Origin: an uncultured Aquimarina sp.
Lineage (GTDB): Bacteria; Bacteroidota; Bacteroidia; Flavobacteriales; Flavobacteriaceae
Direction of reading: 5' to 3'
Length of the DNA stretch: 64,000 nucleotides
Assembly (NCBI GenBank): GCA_947498785.1
Contig: CANMLS010000021.1
Location: 1 to 64,000 of the forward strand
This document shows positions 24,433 through 33,000 of the stretch, one piece after another (positions within the stretch are counted from its first letter, which is position 1; every line of letters starts with the position of its first letter). The translations under genes were made by a program, and so were the position numbers. The notes below the pieces were generated by a model. The model did not search any database. It saw only the letters and a list, made by a program, of their open reading frames with translations, and was not told the DNA's origin.

Positions 24433-24936
24433 ATGGATCAAATCACAAAGGTCAAAAAAACAACATATCACTTTCTTCTTAAGAAAGCCGTCCTCAATTT
24501 TGGAATCAATATTGTCTTCAACTCTGTAATTCAGTATTATTCTCTCATCAATTATGCAAAATTACACATATATGAAGGAGAACAATCCATAGTTAGAGTC
24601 TTTGTTCCTCTTGCATTTTTTCTTCCCTTTTTTGTCACTCTTGATGTCGTAAAATACATATATAAAATGGCAGATAAAGGAAAACTTCCTGTCAAATTCA
24701 AAAAAAATTTTAAATTACTACACTATGCCTGTAAAATAGGTCTATATAACGGGTTATTGATTTTGATAGTAACCTTAATTTTATTGTTGTTAATATTCCT
24801 TAATGACCATTTATATTTTGAAAAAAATATAGTGCTAATTATCCAAGTAACTTTATCGGGAATCCTGGCAATATTTTTTACTTATCAACCTTTTATGCTA
24901 TTGAAAAAAAATAATATTGTCCTTGAAGATTTCTAA
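24433..24936 (+). CDS. Four-helix membrane protein of unknown function, last gene of the synthase cluster
   Basis: The 167-residue product has four predicted membrane helices (about residues 12-35, 50-72, 95-120 and 135-158) and basic cytosolic loops (KGKLPVKFKKNFK). I recognise no family. The gene follows the glycosyltransferase by 31 bases on the same strand, so it probably belongs to the operon and may help anchor or move the product. It ends 2 bases before the end of a convergent gene, and no terminator is visible between them. Confidence 0.65.
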   Translation: MDQITKVKKTTYHFLLKKAVLNFGINIVFNSVIQYYSLINYAKLHIYEGEQSIVRVFVPLAFFLPFFVTLDVVKYIYKMADKGKLPVKFKKNFKLLHYACKIGLYNGLLILIVTLILLLLIFLNDHLYFEKNIVLIIQVTLSGILAIFFTYQPFMLLKKNNIVLEDF

Positions 24937-24938
24937 TA

Positions 24939-25634
24939 TTACTTATTGAAATGCTCTTCTAGTTCTTTGAGTGTTTCTTCTGATCTCGCAATATCTTTTA
25001 TAACTTCTCCTTTATCCAAAACAACGATTCGATCGCAAACTTCGGTTACATGTATAAGATCATGACTAGACACTAAAACAGTAATTTCTGGATCTGCCGA
25101 CAACTCTTTTATGATTTTTTTTAACCGTATCTGTGTGGTTGGATCCAAATTAGCAAAAGGTTCATCGAGAACAATTACTTCTGGATTTCCGATCAAGGCG
25201 GCTACAATACCTGCCTTTTTTTGATTGCCTTTAGAAAGATCTCTGAGGTATTTTTTTTGTCCCAAAATTTCACCGTGAAAAAAATCTTCAAATTGAGAAA
25301 GTAATGCGTCTACATCTGATTTGTTTTGTCCTCGCAATTCACCAATGAAATAAAAATATTCCTCTGCTGTTAAATATCCGATTAAAAATGTTTCATCAAT
25401 AAACGCCGATGTAATCGATTTCCATTCTTCATTTTCGTTAACCTTGATTCCTTTATTTTCAATGTAACCCGAAGTAGGTTGAATTAAATCTAATAAAGCA
25501 CTAAACAATGTTGTCTTTCCTGCTCCATTATTACCAACAAGACCAAAACTTTCTCCTTTATGTATATCTAGGCGATCAATATTAAGCACTGTATTTCCCG
25601 TATATATTTTGGTAAGATTATGTATTGCTATCAT
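24939..25634 (-). CDS. ABC transporter ATP-binding protein
   Basis: The 231-residue ATPase has Walker A GNNGAGKT (34-41), a divergent signature LSKGNQ (133-138) in place of LSGGQ, Walker B VIVLDEP (153-159) and a switch histidine in SSHDL. The size and the NQKK signature are typical of exporters paired with large DUF5687-type permeases. It starts 6 bases after the permease gene, with which it must form one exporter. The substrate is unknown; export of the neighbouring synthase product is possible, but the opposite strand argues for a separate function. Confidence 0.92.
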   Translation of the reverse strand: MIAIHNLTKIYTGNTVLNIDRLDIHKGESFGLVGNNGAGKTTLFSALLDLIQPTSGYIENKGIKVNENEEWKSITSAFIDETFLIGYLTAEEYFYFIGELRGQNKSDVDALLSQFEDFFHGEILGQKKYLRDLSKGNQKKAGIVAALIGNPEVIVLDEPFANLDPTTQIRLKKIIKELSADPEITVLVSSHDLIHVTEVCDRIVVLDKGEVIKDIARSEETLKELEEHFNK

Positions 25635-25640
25635 TCTTAA

Positions 25641-27113
25641 TTACTTTTTTTGTTTGTATGCCAAGATCGTTTTATACTTTTCTATTCTATATATATTTTC
25701 AATTTTATTAAAAACCGTGTTTTTAAATGCAAATCCTGCTATCCCAGCAACAGCAACTACGGCATATCCAGCATATGGACTATACGCATAATGTCCAATT
25801 GCGTATAATATCATAGGGAGTGCCATTTTTGGAAGTGATAACAATAGTGTTTTGGCATTAAAAGCTTGTTTATCGCCAAATGCTTTTTTGTTACTTGTTA
25901 AATCAATCGGTGTTTTAACATAGGCTCCTGCCCACAACACAACATGAGAGTTTACTCCAATATTATAAATAGCACCTACTATAATTGCTAAATACACATC
26001 CCATCCGTAATACAAATATCCAGATGCTAAAACAGTAGAAATTAAGGTCGCAATGACCATCAGCCACCATTTTGAAGATAAATATTCTTTATATCGAATA
26101 TTCTGGCTCATCATTAAGGGATAATATGAACTATCCCAACTAGGAACGAACTGTCCAAAACTTAATAGAAATCCACCTGTAACAAAAATTGCTGCAAAAA
26201 TTCTCCAAACAGGACCATCATAAGTTTCGACAGCACCCGTAAAGAACAACAATCCATAAAACAGAAACAAAACACTAACCATTACTGTAGACCGTGCTCT
26301 TTTATTTCTTTTGATTAGCTTGATATCATTCTTTAGAAAAGTTGCTGTTTTACCAAATCGATCTAACCATTCCAGATTTTCTGTTTCAACATTTTTTGCC
26401 TTAGTAGCAAGGCCTGCGTCCAGATATAAATCTTTTACAAAAGATCGAAATGATACGATGACCAAAAATACTAATATGCCTATTGGAATTGCTACCAAAA
26501 AAGGAATACTATATAATCCTTCAAAAAACGGAGCTGTATACTTTGTAATATCAAAATATCCAAAATATTGTAATCCGCCACATAGCGCTAAAACACCTCC
26601 TATAATGAATATGAGATTGTATTTTTTATTCAGAATAATATTTAAAAAATTACTACTATAAATCAATGTTATCAATCCTATATTCCAAAGTATTACATTG
26701 GCAATCGGGTAATCATGTTGTATTAATACTACCGAGAATGGCATAAAAAAGAAAGCATGAATGATATTAAAAAACGAGAATATAGTTTTCCCAAAGGCAA
26801 AAGAGACTATTTTTCTTTTGTTAAACGGAAGGATTAATAGTGGTTTTATATTAATCACAGGCATTTTTTGTAAAGCATATCTAAATATGAGGTCTATTAC
26901 AATCCAATACACCATCAATTCATTTACAACTACTAAAGGATCCATGTTAAGTTTTTCTTTAATCAGAAAAAAAGCTCCTACTCCGCCAGATCCCATCATA
27001 ACAATAAACCATAAGGCCCAAAATCCCATAAACAGTTTCATAAATAGTCCAGAGCCCATTGAAGCTGATCGCCAGAAAGATTTCCATTGTAAAGTAATGA
27101 AGTGGGTAACCAT
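25641..27113 (-). CDS. DUF5687-type ABC transporter permease
   Basis: The 490-residue integral membrane protein has about 12 predicted membrane helices, starting after MVTHFITLQWKSFWRSASMG. Its layout and linkage to the ATPase gene match the Bacteroidota DUF5687 permease family. No periplasmic MacB-like domain is present. The two genes form a short operon with a candidate promoter at 27163-27170, back to back with the ferredoxin reductase gene. Confidence 0.85.
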   Translation of the reverse strand: MVTHFITLQWKSFWRSASMGSGLFMKLFMGFWALWFIVMMGSGGVGAFFLIKEKLNMDPLVVVNELMVYWIVIDLIFRYALQKMPVINIKPLLILPFNKRKIVSFAFGKTIFSFFNIIHAFFFMPFSVVLIQHDYPIANVILWNIGLITLIYSSNFLNIILNKKYNLIFIIGGVLALCGGLQYFGYFDITKYTAPFFEGLYSIPFLVAIPIGILVFLVIVSFRSFVKDLYLDAGLATKAKNVETENLEWLDRFGKTATFLKNDIKLIKRNKRARSTVMVSVLFLFYGLLFFTGAVETYDGPVWRIFAAIFVTGGFLLSFGQFVPSWDSSYYPLMMSQNIRYKEYLSSKWWLMVIATLISTVLASGYLYYGWDVYLAIIVGAIYNIGVNSHVVLWAGAYVKTPIDLTSNKKAFGDKQAFNAKTLLLSLPKMALPMILYAIGHYAYSPYAGYAVVAVAGIAGFAFKNTVFNKIENIYRIEKYKTILAYKQKK

Positions 27114-27162
27114 AATTTAAGATGTATTTAATTGTTTAGTAACCAAAAACATCATTTTGTTA

Positions 27163-27170
27163 CAAAATTA
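27163..27170 (-). promoter_or_regulatory. Candidate -7 box for the ABC exporter operon
   Basis: The minus strand reads TAATTTTG, matching TAnnTTTG. The start site would be near 27156, leaving about 43 bases of leader. No -33 TTG is visible at the usual spacing. Confidence 0.45.
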
Positions 27171-27195
27171 GGCAGATTACTCACCTTGCATTTGT

Positions 27196-27203
27196 TATTT
27201 TTG
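27196..27203 (+). promoter_or_regulatory. Candidate -7 box for the ferredoxin reductase gene
   Basis: The plus strand reads TATTTTTG, matching TAnnTTTG, and lies 16 bases before the ATG at 27219. This places the start site just ahead of that ATG and argues against the longer reading frame beginning at 27132. Confidence 0.5.
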
Positions 27204-27218
27204 CGAAAAAAAAGTGCA

Positions 27219-28271
27219 ATGCCCGATTTTCATAAATTATCAATACGACAAATTACTCGAGAAACTCCACATGCTGTTTCTATAGCGTTTGAAGTTCCTT
27301 CTAATTTAAAGAGTACTTATTCATTTATTCCTGGACAGTACATTACTATAAAAACAGATGTTAACGATAAAGAAATACGAAGGGCCTACTCTATTTGTAG
27401 TACACCAAAAAGTGGAGAATTAATAGTTACCGTTAAAGAAATACCAGAAGGAACATTTTCTGTTATTGCTAATAATCAACTAAAAGCAGGTGATGTATTA
27501 GAAGTTCATCCTCCTGAAGGAAATTTTCTACTCACTACAAACGCTGAAGCAAACAATACGTATGCTGCTTTTGCGGCCGGAAGTGGAATTACTCCAGTAA
27601 TGAGTATGATCAAAACTGTACTCGAAGAAGAACCTAATAGTCGTTTTGTATTGGTATACGGGAACAAAGTTCCAGAAGAAACAATTTTTAAGACTACACT
27701 TTTAGAATTACAGGCCAATTATCCAGAGCGCCTATTCATTGAATTTGTATATAGTAGAGCTCAGGAAGAAAATGCGCATTTTGGGAGAATTGAGAAATCT
27801 ACTATCAATTATGTTCTGAAAAATAAATTTAAAGACACTACTTTTGCTGGTTTATATCTGTGTGGTCCAGAAGAAATGATTAATACTGTGACAGGTATTC
27901 TAGCCGAAAATGGTATTGAAAAGGATAAAATTCATTTTGAACTTTTTACAAGTAGTACTGAAGAAGCAGAGATCGATGCTAATCTTGACGGAAAAACTAA
28001 TATCACTTTAGTCGTTGATGATGAGGAGTTTAACTTTGTTATGGATCAGAAAAAAACGATTCTTGATGCAGCATTAGATGAAGATATTGATGCTCCTTAT
28101 TCCTGTCAAGGTGGAGTATGCAGTTCTTGTATTTGTAAGGTTATTGAAGGAAGTGCTGTAATGGAAAAGAATAGTATTCTTACTGATGGTGAAATTGCTG
28201 AAGGTCTTGTTCTGGCTTGTCAGGCACATCCAACTTCTGATTCGGTAAAAATAGATTTTGACGACGTATAA
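27219..28271 (+). CDS. PaaE-like ferredoxin/flavin reductase (FNR plus 2Fe-2S domain)
   Basis: The 350-residue product combines an FAD/NAD(P)H ferredoxin reductase module (RRAYSICS for FAD, GSGITPVMSM for the nucleotide) with a C-terminal plant-type 2Fe-2S domain (CQGGVCSSCIC and a distant Cys in VLACQAH). Such proteins pass electrons from NADPH to an oxygenase, as PaaE does for phenylacetyl-CoA epoxidase. No oxygenase lies nearby, so the partner is elsewhere; desaturases or hydroxylases are possible. The ATG at 27219 gives the family length and follows the promoter box. Confidence 0.88.
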   Translation: MPDFHKLSIRQITRETPHAVSIAFEVPSNLKSTYSFIPGQYITIKTDVNDKEIRRAYSICSTPKSGELIVTVKEIPEGTFSVIANNQLKAGDVLEVHPPEGNFLLTTNAEANNTYAAFAAGSGITPVMSMIKTVLEEEPNSRFVLVYGNKVPEETIFKTTLLELQANYPERLFIEFVYSRAQEENAHFGRIEKSTINYVLKNKFKDTTFAGLYLCGPEEMINTVTGILAENGIEKDKIHFELFTSSTEEAEIDANLDGKTNITLVVDDEEFNFVMDQKKTILDAALDEDIDAPYSCQGGVCSSCICKVIEGSAVMEKNSILTDGEIAEGLVLACQAHPTSDSVKIDFDDV

Positions 28272-28309
28272 ACCCTAGACTTCGCTTGAGGTAAAGGTTA
28301 TAAATATGA

Positions 28310-29368
28310 TTACAAGTTATTTACTGCATCCACCACTGTTTCTGGTTCGATTGTATGCATTACTTTTTCATACCCTGGAGGTACTTTGTTTCCATAAATT
28401 GATGTCGGAATCTGATCATATGTTGCCAAATTAGGTAAAATGGCATGTTCTATCGGTTGTCCAAAAGGCATAAAACCGGCAAAAGGATGCGTTACTCCCC
28501 ATAAGGTAATTGTTGGTATTCCATACATTGCTGCAAGGTGAGCATTACCACTATCCATAGATATCATTGCATCCAAATTACCAATCAACTTCAGCTCATC
28601 TTCAAAAGATAATTTACCCGCTACATTGGTTACATTTTTATATTTACTTCCAATATTATTTAAGATATCTACCTCTCGTTTTCCTCCGCCAAAAAGAAAA
28701 ATCTCGAAATTATCTTGATTATCTAAGGTTTCAATAACTTTAACCATCAACTCCAAAGGATATGTCTTACTTTCATATTGAGCAAACGGTGCAATTCCTA
28801 ACCATTTCTTGGTAGAATTTTGAGTCAATGAAAGAATATATTCTGTTAACGATTGCTTTTTAGGAAACTTATGAGTGGTAAGATCTATAGGATACCCTAA
28901 AGCAGAAAACACATCAGCATATCTTTGATGTGTTGTTTTAAGTTGCTTAAAAGCTTTATTTTGTACTCGGGTTAACGCTTTTTTTTCAGCTCTACCTTTA
29001 TCTACCAGAGCAACTTTTATCCCTTTTAAAGAAAATATCGTTTTTAATACATTTGATCGCAATACATTATGTAGATCTGCAACATTATTTATTCCTAATT
29101 TACCCAACTCACTTGCCAAACGAGTTAAGCCTAAAATACCCTTATGTTTTCCTGTTACATCGGCATGATAGACTTCTAGGTTTTCAATATCAGAAAATAT
29201 AGGTTCAAAGAACTTTCTTGTAAGGACAGTGAGTTTTACATCGGGGTAAGTTGCTCTAAAAGTTCGAAGTACAGGAACGGTCATAGCAACATCTCCCATT
29301 GCAGAAAGTCGAATAACCAGAACGTTCGTTTCAGATGTTATCAATTGCCCAGCATTACTTCTCTCCAC
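28310..29368 (-). CDS. Family 9 glycosyltransferase (heptosyltransferase-like)
   Basis: The product of up to 352 residues has the GT9 start VLVIRLSAMGDVAMTVPVLR and the donor-site block LIGNLDAMISMDSGNAHLAAMYGIPTI. GT9 enzymes add heptose or related sugars to the lipid A core on the inner membrane. The start is uncertain: GTG at 29368 overlaps the DUF4254 gene by 14 bases, and TTG at 29344 is an alternative. The pair GT9 plus DUF4254 probably works on the lipopolysaccharide core. Confidence 0.88.
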   Translation of the reverse strand: MERSNAGQLITSETNVLVIRLSAMGDVAMTVPVLRTFRATYPDVKLTVLTRKFFEPIFSDIENLEVYHADVTGKHKGILGLTRLASELGKLGINNVADLHNVLRSNVLKTIFSLKGIKVALVDKGRAEKKALTRVQNKAFKQLKTTHQRYADVFSALGYPIDLTTHKFPKKQSLTEYILSLTQNSTKKWLGIAPFAQYESKTYPLELMVKVIETLDNQDNFEIFLFGGGKREVDILNNIGSKYKNVTNVAGKLSFEDELKLIGNLDAMISMDSGNAHLAAMYGIPTITLWGVTHPFAGFMPFGQPIEHAILPNLATYDQIPTSIYGNKVPPGYEKVMHTIEPETVVDAVNNL

Positions 29369-29963
29369 GCAATACAGGGTTTAATTCATCATCATTATAC
29401 ATCTTCATCTGTTTATATACCTTCATATATTTATCTCCTTTTTCAATATCGCTTAATAAGGTGTCAATAGCTGTAGATAGATCTACTTGCTGTTCTAGCA
29501 ATATATTTAATTTATTCTGGCATGTAGCTTTATGCTCCTCTGAAGCTCCCTCTCGAATAGTCTCTACATGCATATGATATACTTTTAACGCCAAAATAGA
29601 TAATCTATCTACTCCCCAAGCAGGACTTTCGGTATTGATAGTAGCATCATCTTTTGGTGTTATATGTTTATATTGATCTAAAAAGTAACTATCAATATAC
29701 TCTACCATATCTGTACGATCCTGATTAGAAGCATCGATTTGTCTTTTTAACGTTAACGCAGCCACTGGATCAATCTCTGGATCACGGATAATATCCTCAT
29801 AATGCCATTGTACAGTATCGATCCAACATTTACGATATAACAAATGCTCTATAGCTTGTGATTTACTATCATAAGGGTTAGAGAATGACTGATCCACTTT
29901 ATCAATCACATGGTATTTTTCTATAACTTCTTTAAAAATGGTATTTGCTTTATCGGTAAACAT
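29355..29963 (-). CDS. DUF4254 family protein
   Basis: The 202-residue soluble product is mostly helical, with features of DUF4254: SQAIEHLLYRKCWIDTVQWHYED near the start and the block WGVDRLSILALKVYHMH. Its function is unknown. The tight overlap with the GT9 gene (14 bases) suggests a role in lipopolysaccharide core assembly. A promoter box lies about 100 bases upstream. No signal peptide is present. Confidence 0.8.
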   Translation of the reverse strand: MFTDKANTIFKEVIEKYHVIDKVDQSFSNPYDSKSQAIEHLLYRKCWIDTVQWHYEDIIRDPEIDPVAALTLKRQIDASNQDRTDMVEYIDSYFLDQYKHITPKDDATINTESPAWGVDRLSILALKVYHMHVETIREGASEEHKATCQNKLNILLEQQVDLSTAIDTLLSDIEKGDKYMKVYKQMKMYNDDELNPVLRGEK

Positions 29964-30064
29964 ATTGGGTCTTATTTTTTCTAAAATGTGTAAATATTAT
30001 TAAGATATTTCTAATATTATGGATTCGTTGTTTTTCTATACTAAATCTCTAATAAATACTGATG

Positions 30065-30072
30065 CAAAGGTA
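30065..30072 (-). promoter_or_regulatory. Candidate -7 box for DUF4254-GT9
   Basis: The minus strand reads TACCTTTG, an exact TAnnTTTG match, followed by CATC as often seen. Transcription would start near 30058, with a leader of about 95 bases. No -33 TTG is found at 19 bases. Confidence 0.5.
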
Positions 30073-30141
30073 TCATATTTTCTATCTCTTTAATAAGTTT
30101 CTTAATACTATATAACTTTTATTCTTCTGATAACAGAAACT

Positions 30142-31062
30142 TCAAAATAACAATACTAAAAATGGTAATAGGATAAATAACCAAATATTAACTTCCTTTG
30201 CAAATCGGTTGTAATTTATTTCGAGATATGTAGTACCGATCAGTGCAAGTGGTGTTACCAAATAGAACAGTTCTGAAGTATTCTTTTCTGGTGCAATAAC
30301 TGCGATTGCAATTGCAACCATCAAATATGCAATAACAACTTTTAGTATTGGTTTGGTATTTGCCGTCTTCCGACCAAACTTAATAAGGTAAATAGAAAAA
30401 AAGAATACTAAGCAAATAGATAATACTCCTACAGAAAAAAGTGATTCGTTTGTGAAATATTCTCGAAATGAGAATGAAACAGAATCAACATATGTTGTAT
30501 ATGTAAAAAATGAATCATAAAAGAATAATGTAAAACAATTTGCAAATACATAGATCATTATAATCCCAATACCTGGAATTATCCAATTTCGGTAGTCATT
30601 AGGTTCAAAAAAGAGTATTCCTAAAAAAATCAATACAACAAACCCTATGCTCCAAAAATAAGCCAATGAAGCTATTCCTATACAAATAGATGCATTAAAA
30701 ATTTTGGCTTTTATATGTTTTTCATTCCTTAAACGCAGAATATTTTGTATCGCTAGCAATACAAAAACATTAGATAGTAAAACCGAAAAACTTGTTAATG
30801 CATTTGGCAATATTGCCGTTAGAAAAGCATATAACAATATTGTAAATGTACCCTTATTAGTAAGATCATTTTTTTGTGCCACAAAATTAAGGGCTAACAT
30901 CGGTAAAATATACAAACATGCGCAGGTTATGGTGATAAGAATGTAGGTGTTCTCTATCTCAATCCCCTTTTTATAGTGTGCTATACTAAAGAGTACCCCC
31001 ATGTATAATGCCACAGCAATGTAATTAATGGGTTTTGATTTACTAAAAAAGCTTGATAACAC
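30142..31062 (-). CDS. DUF6427-type polytopic membrane protein
   Basis: The 306-residue protein has about eight membrane helices and begins MLSSFFSKSKPINY, a start typical of DUF6427. Function is unknown; a link to envelope assembly is only suggested by its surroundings. The start codon is GTG at 31062. The gene is divergent from the small DUF6341 gene, and its first codons contain the -33 element of that gene's promoter. Confidence 0.75.
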   Translation of the reverse strand: MLSSFFSKSKPINYIAVALYMGVLFSIAHYKKGIEIENTYILITITCACLYILPMLALNFVAQKNDLTNKGTFTILLYAFLTAILPNALTSFSVLLSNVFVLLAIQNILRLRNEKHIKAKIFNASICIGIASLAYFWSIGFVVLIFLGILFFEPNDYRNWIIPGIGIIMIYVFANCFTLFFYDSFFTYTTYVDSVSFSFREYFTNESLFSVGVLSICLVFFFSIYLIKFGRKTANTKPILKVVIAYLMVAIAIAVIAPEKNTSELFYLVTPLALIGTTYLEINYNRFAKEVNIWLFILLPFLVLLF

Positions 31063-31082
31063 TACTATTTTTTATATTTTTG
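31053..31082 (+). promoter_or_regulatory. Bacteroidota-type promoter of the DUF6341 gene
   Basis: TTG at 31053-31055 and TATTTTTG at 31075-31082 are separated by exactly 19 bases, the full consensus for the primary sigma factor of this phylum. The start site would be near 31089, about 99 bases before the ATG. The -33 element lies within the first codons of the divergent gene. Confidence 0.75.
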
Positions 31083-31187
31083 CATCAAACAATTATAATA
31101 ATTGTTTTTATGTATTATTGAACTAATGTATAAAAAGTTTTTAGTTTACTCTTTAGACTTTTAAAAAAGAAAATTATAGAACACATT

Positions 31188-31424
31188 ATGAAAGATTTTT
31201 TTGAAGCTATCGAATCCCTATTTGTAGATGTATTATTTGCACCTTTTGATGCGCTAAGAGCATTAGAATTAGAAAGCTGGACAGCTGCTAATATGTTAAA
31301 CTGGATTTTTATGCTTATTGGTTCTTTAGCTTTTCTATACTGGATGAAGGAGTTAAAGAAATTTAATGATAATGATGAAGAGAATAGAGATCCTAAAGCA
31401 CACTCTTTTTTAAAGCCTGAGTAA
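31188..31424 (+). CDS. DUF6341-like small membrane protein
   Basis: The 78-residue product has an amphipathic N-terminal part (FFEAIESLFVDVLFAPFDALRALELESW), one membrane helix (MLNWIFMLIGSLAFLYWMKEL) and an acidic tail. Relatives in flavobacteria are sometimes mislabelled uracil phosphoribosyltransferase; no phosphoribosyltransferase motif is present here. It is expressed from a strong consensus promoter and followed by a bidirectional terminator, so it is a single-gene unit. Function unknown. Confidence 0.8.
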   Translation: MKDFFEAIESLFVDVLFAPFDALRALELESWTAANMLNWIFMLIGSLAFLYWMKELKKFNDNDEENRDPKAHSFLKPE

Positions 31425-31563
31425 ACTTTTTGATCTATATAGAAATGGTATTCTTTTGATATTTGAGGTACTTTTTATGCTTCATGACAACGTGATGGAG
31501 TGAGAAAATAAAAAAATTGAATAAAAAAGGTATTTATATAAAAAATTTAAACTATTTCATCAA

Positions 31564-31607
31564 TATAAAAAAGCCACATGTTACAAGTAACATGTGGCTT
31601 TTTTATA
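31564..31607. terminator. Bidirectional terminator between DUF6341 gene and purD
   Basis: A perfect 21-bp stem (31564-31584 with 31587-31607) has core GCCACATGTTAC and AAAAAA/TTTTTT flanks. The A and T runs give a U tract on both strands, so it can end both converging transcripts. It is 15 bases past the purD stop. Confidence 0.9.
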
Positions 31608-31621
31608 AGTTCTCATAGTAA

Positions 31622-32893
31622 TTACAAATCAAAACCAAGATCTTTTCTATAATACATCTTATCAAAATGTAACTTTTCTATGTTTGAGTATGATTTTTTC
31701 AAGGCATCTTTAAAATTATCATCAAATGACGTTATAGCAATTACTCTACCTCCATTAGTTATTACTTTATCTCCATCTAATTTTGTTCCTGCATGAAAAA
31801 CGATTGACTCTGTGATCGTGTCAATGCCAATAATCTCTTTTCCTTTTTGATAAGCTTCAGGGTATCCTCCAGAAACAGTCATTACCGTGGTAGCCGTTCT
31901 TGGGTCTATTTCAAGAATTACTTGGTCTAATGTTTGATCTCCTACGTGCTGAAATAAAGATACCAAATCAGTTTTCACTCTAGGTAATACAGCTTCGGTC
32001 TCGGGATCACCCATACGGACATTATATTCGATTACTTTTGGATCATCTCCAACCTTGATTAATCCAATAAAAATAAAACCTTTGTAATCGATATTTTCCT
32101 TTGCCAAACCATCAACTGTTGGTTTAACAACCTGCTCTTCGATCTTCGTCATAAGTATATCATCAGCAAAAGGAACTGGTGAAATAGCACCCATCCCTCC
32201 AGTATTTAAACCTGTATCTCCTTCTCCTATTCGTTTATAATCTTTTGCTGTTGGAAGCGTTACATAATTTTTTCCATCGGTAAGCACAAAAACACTTAAT
32301 TCTATACCATCAAGGAATTCTTCAATAACTACTTTTTCGCTTGCTGCGCCAAACTTCTTGTTGGTTAGCATATTTTCGAGTTCGCTTTTGGCTTCTTCTA
32401 TATCTTGAAGAATAAGCACTCCTTTTCCAGCTGCCAAACCATCTGCTTTAAGCACATAAGGTGAAGAAAGGGTTTCCAAAAACTTTTTACCTTCTTCTAC
32501 AGTTTCAGCAGTAAAACTCTGATATGCTGCCGTAGGAATATCATGTCTGAATAAGAATTCCTTTGCATATTCTTTACTACCTTCTAATTGTGCTCCTTCT
32601 TTAGAAGGGCCTATTACTACAACATCTTTTAGTTGGCTATCTTCTTTAAAGAAATCACTTATTCCTTGTACCAAAGGATCTTCTGGACCTATAACAACCA
32701 TTTTAATGTTTTCCTTAAGCACCAAATCTTTAATTGTAGAAAAGTCTGTTACTGCAATAGGCACATTGGTTGCAATTGCAGCAGTTCCTGCATTACCTGG
32801 AGCTACAAATAAAGTATCACAAAGTGGACTTTCTACAATTTTATACGCAAATGTATGCTCTCTACCTCCTGACCCAAGTACTAAAATATTCAT
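31622..32893 (-). CDS. purD: Phosphoribosylamine--glycine ligase
   Basis: The 423-residue ATP-grasp enzyme makes glycinamide ribonucleotide in purine synthesis. It begins MNILVLGSGGREHTFAYKI, carries the ATP-grasp block VLKADGLAAGKGVLI and the metal-binding region EYNVRMGDPETEAVL. Length is normal. It is a single gene with its own -7 box and terminator, an ordinary housekeeping gene at the border of the polysaccharide locus. Confidence 0.97.
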   Translation of the reverse strand: MNILVLGSGGREHTFAYKIVESPLCDTLFVAPGNAGTAAIATNVPIAVTDFSTIKDLVLKENIKMVVIGPEDPLVQGISDFFKEDSQLKDVVVIGPSKEGAQLEGSKEYAKEFLFRHDIPTAAYQSFTAETVEEGKKFLETLSSPYVLKADGLAAGKGVLILQDIEEAKSELENMLTNKKFGAASEKVVIEEFLDGIELSVFVLTDGKNYVTLPTAKDYKRIGEGDTGLNTGGMGAISPVPFADDILMTKIEEQVVKPTVDGLAKENIDYKGFIFIGLIKVGDDPKVIEYNVRMGDPETEAVLPRVKTDLVSLFQHVGDQTLDQVILEIDPRTATTVMTVSGGYPEAYQKGKEIIGIDTITESIVFHAGTKLDGDKVITNGGRVIAITSFDDNFKDALKKSYSNIEKLHFDKMYYRKDLGFDL

Positions 32894-32921
32894 GATTTGA
32901 TATAACTTGTATTTATGCGCT

Positions 32922-32929
32922 CAAAAATA
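32922..32929 (-). promoter_or_regulatory. Candidate -7 box of purD
   Basis: The minus strand reads TATTTTTG, matching TAnnTTTG. A start near 32915 would leave about 22 bases of leader. No PurR-like operator or purine riboswitch is recognisable in this short leader. Confidence 0.5.
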
Positions 32930-33000
32930 GTTTATTCATAGTTGTATTACTAATTGTTTTGTATAAAAACTTAAGATGAATGGAATCAAATCAATAGGTA

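Noticed and set aside
24939..27113. ABC exporter as part of the synthase operon
   Set aside because: It is on the opposite strand with its own promoter; a functional link is possible but not shown.
26311..27120. Two plus-strand frames of 116 and 119 codons opposite the DUF5687 gene
   Set aside because: They lie entirely antisense to a well-supported membrane protein gene and look like reversed hydrophobic coding.
31188..31424. Uracil phosphoribosyltransferase label for the 78-residue protein
   Set aside because: There is no PRPP-binding motif and the protein is far too small; it is a one-helix membrane protein.
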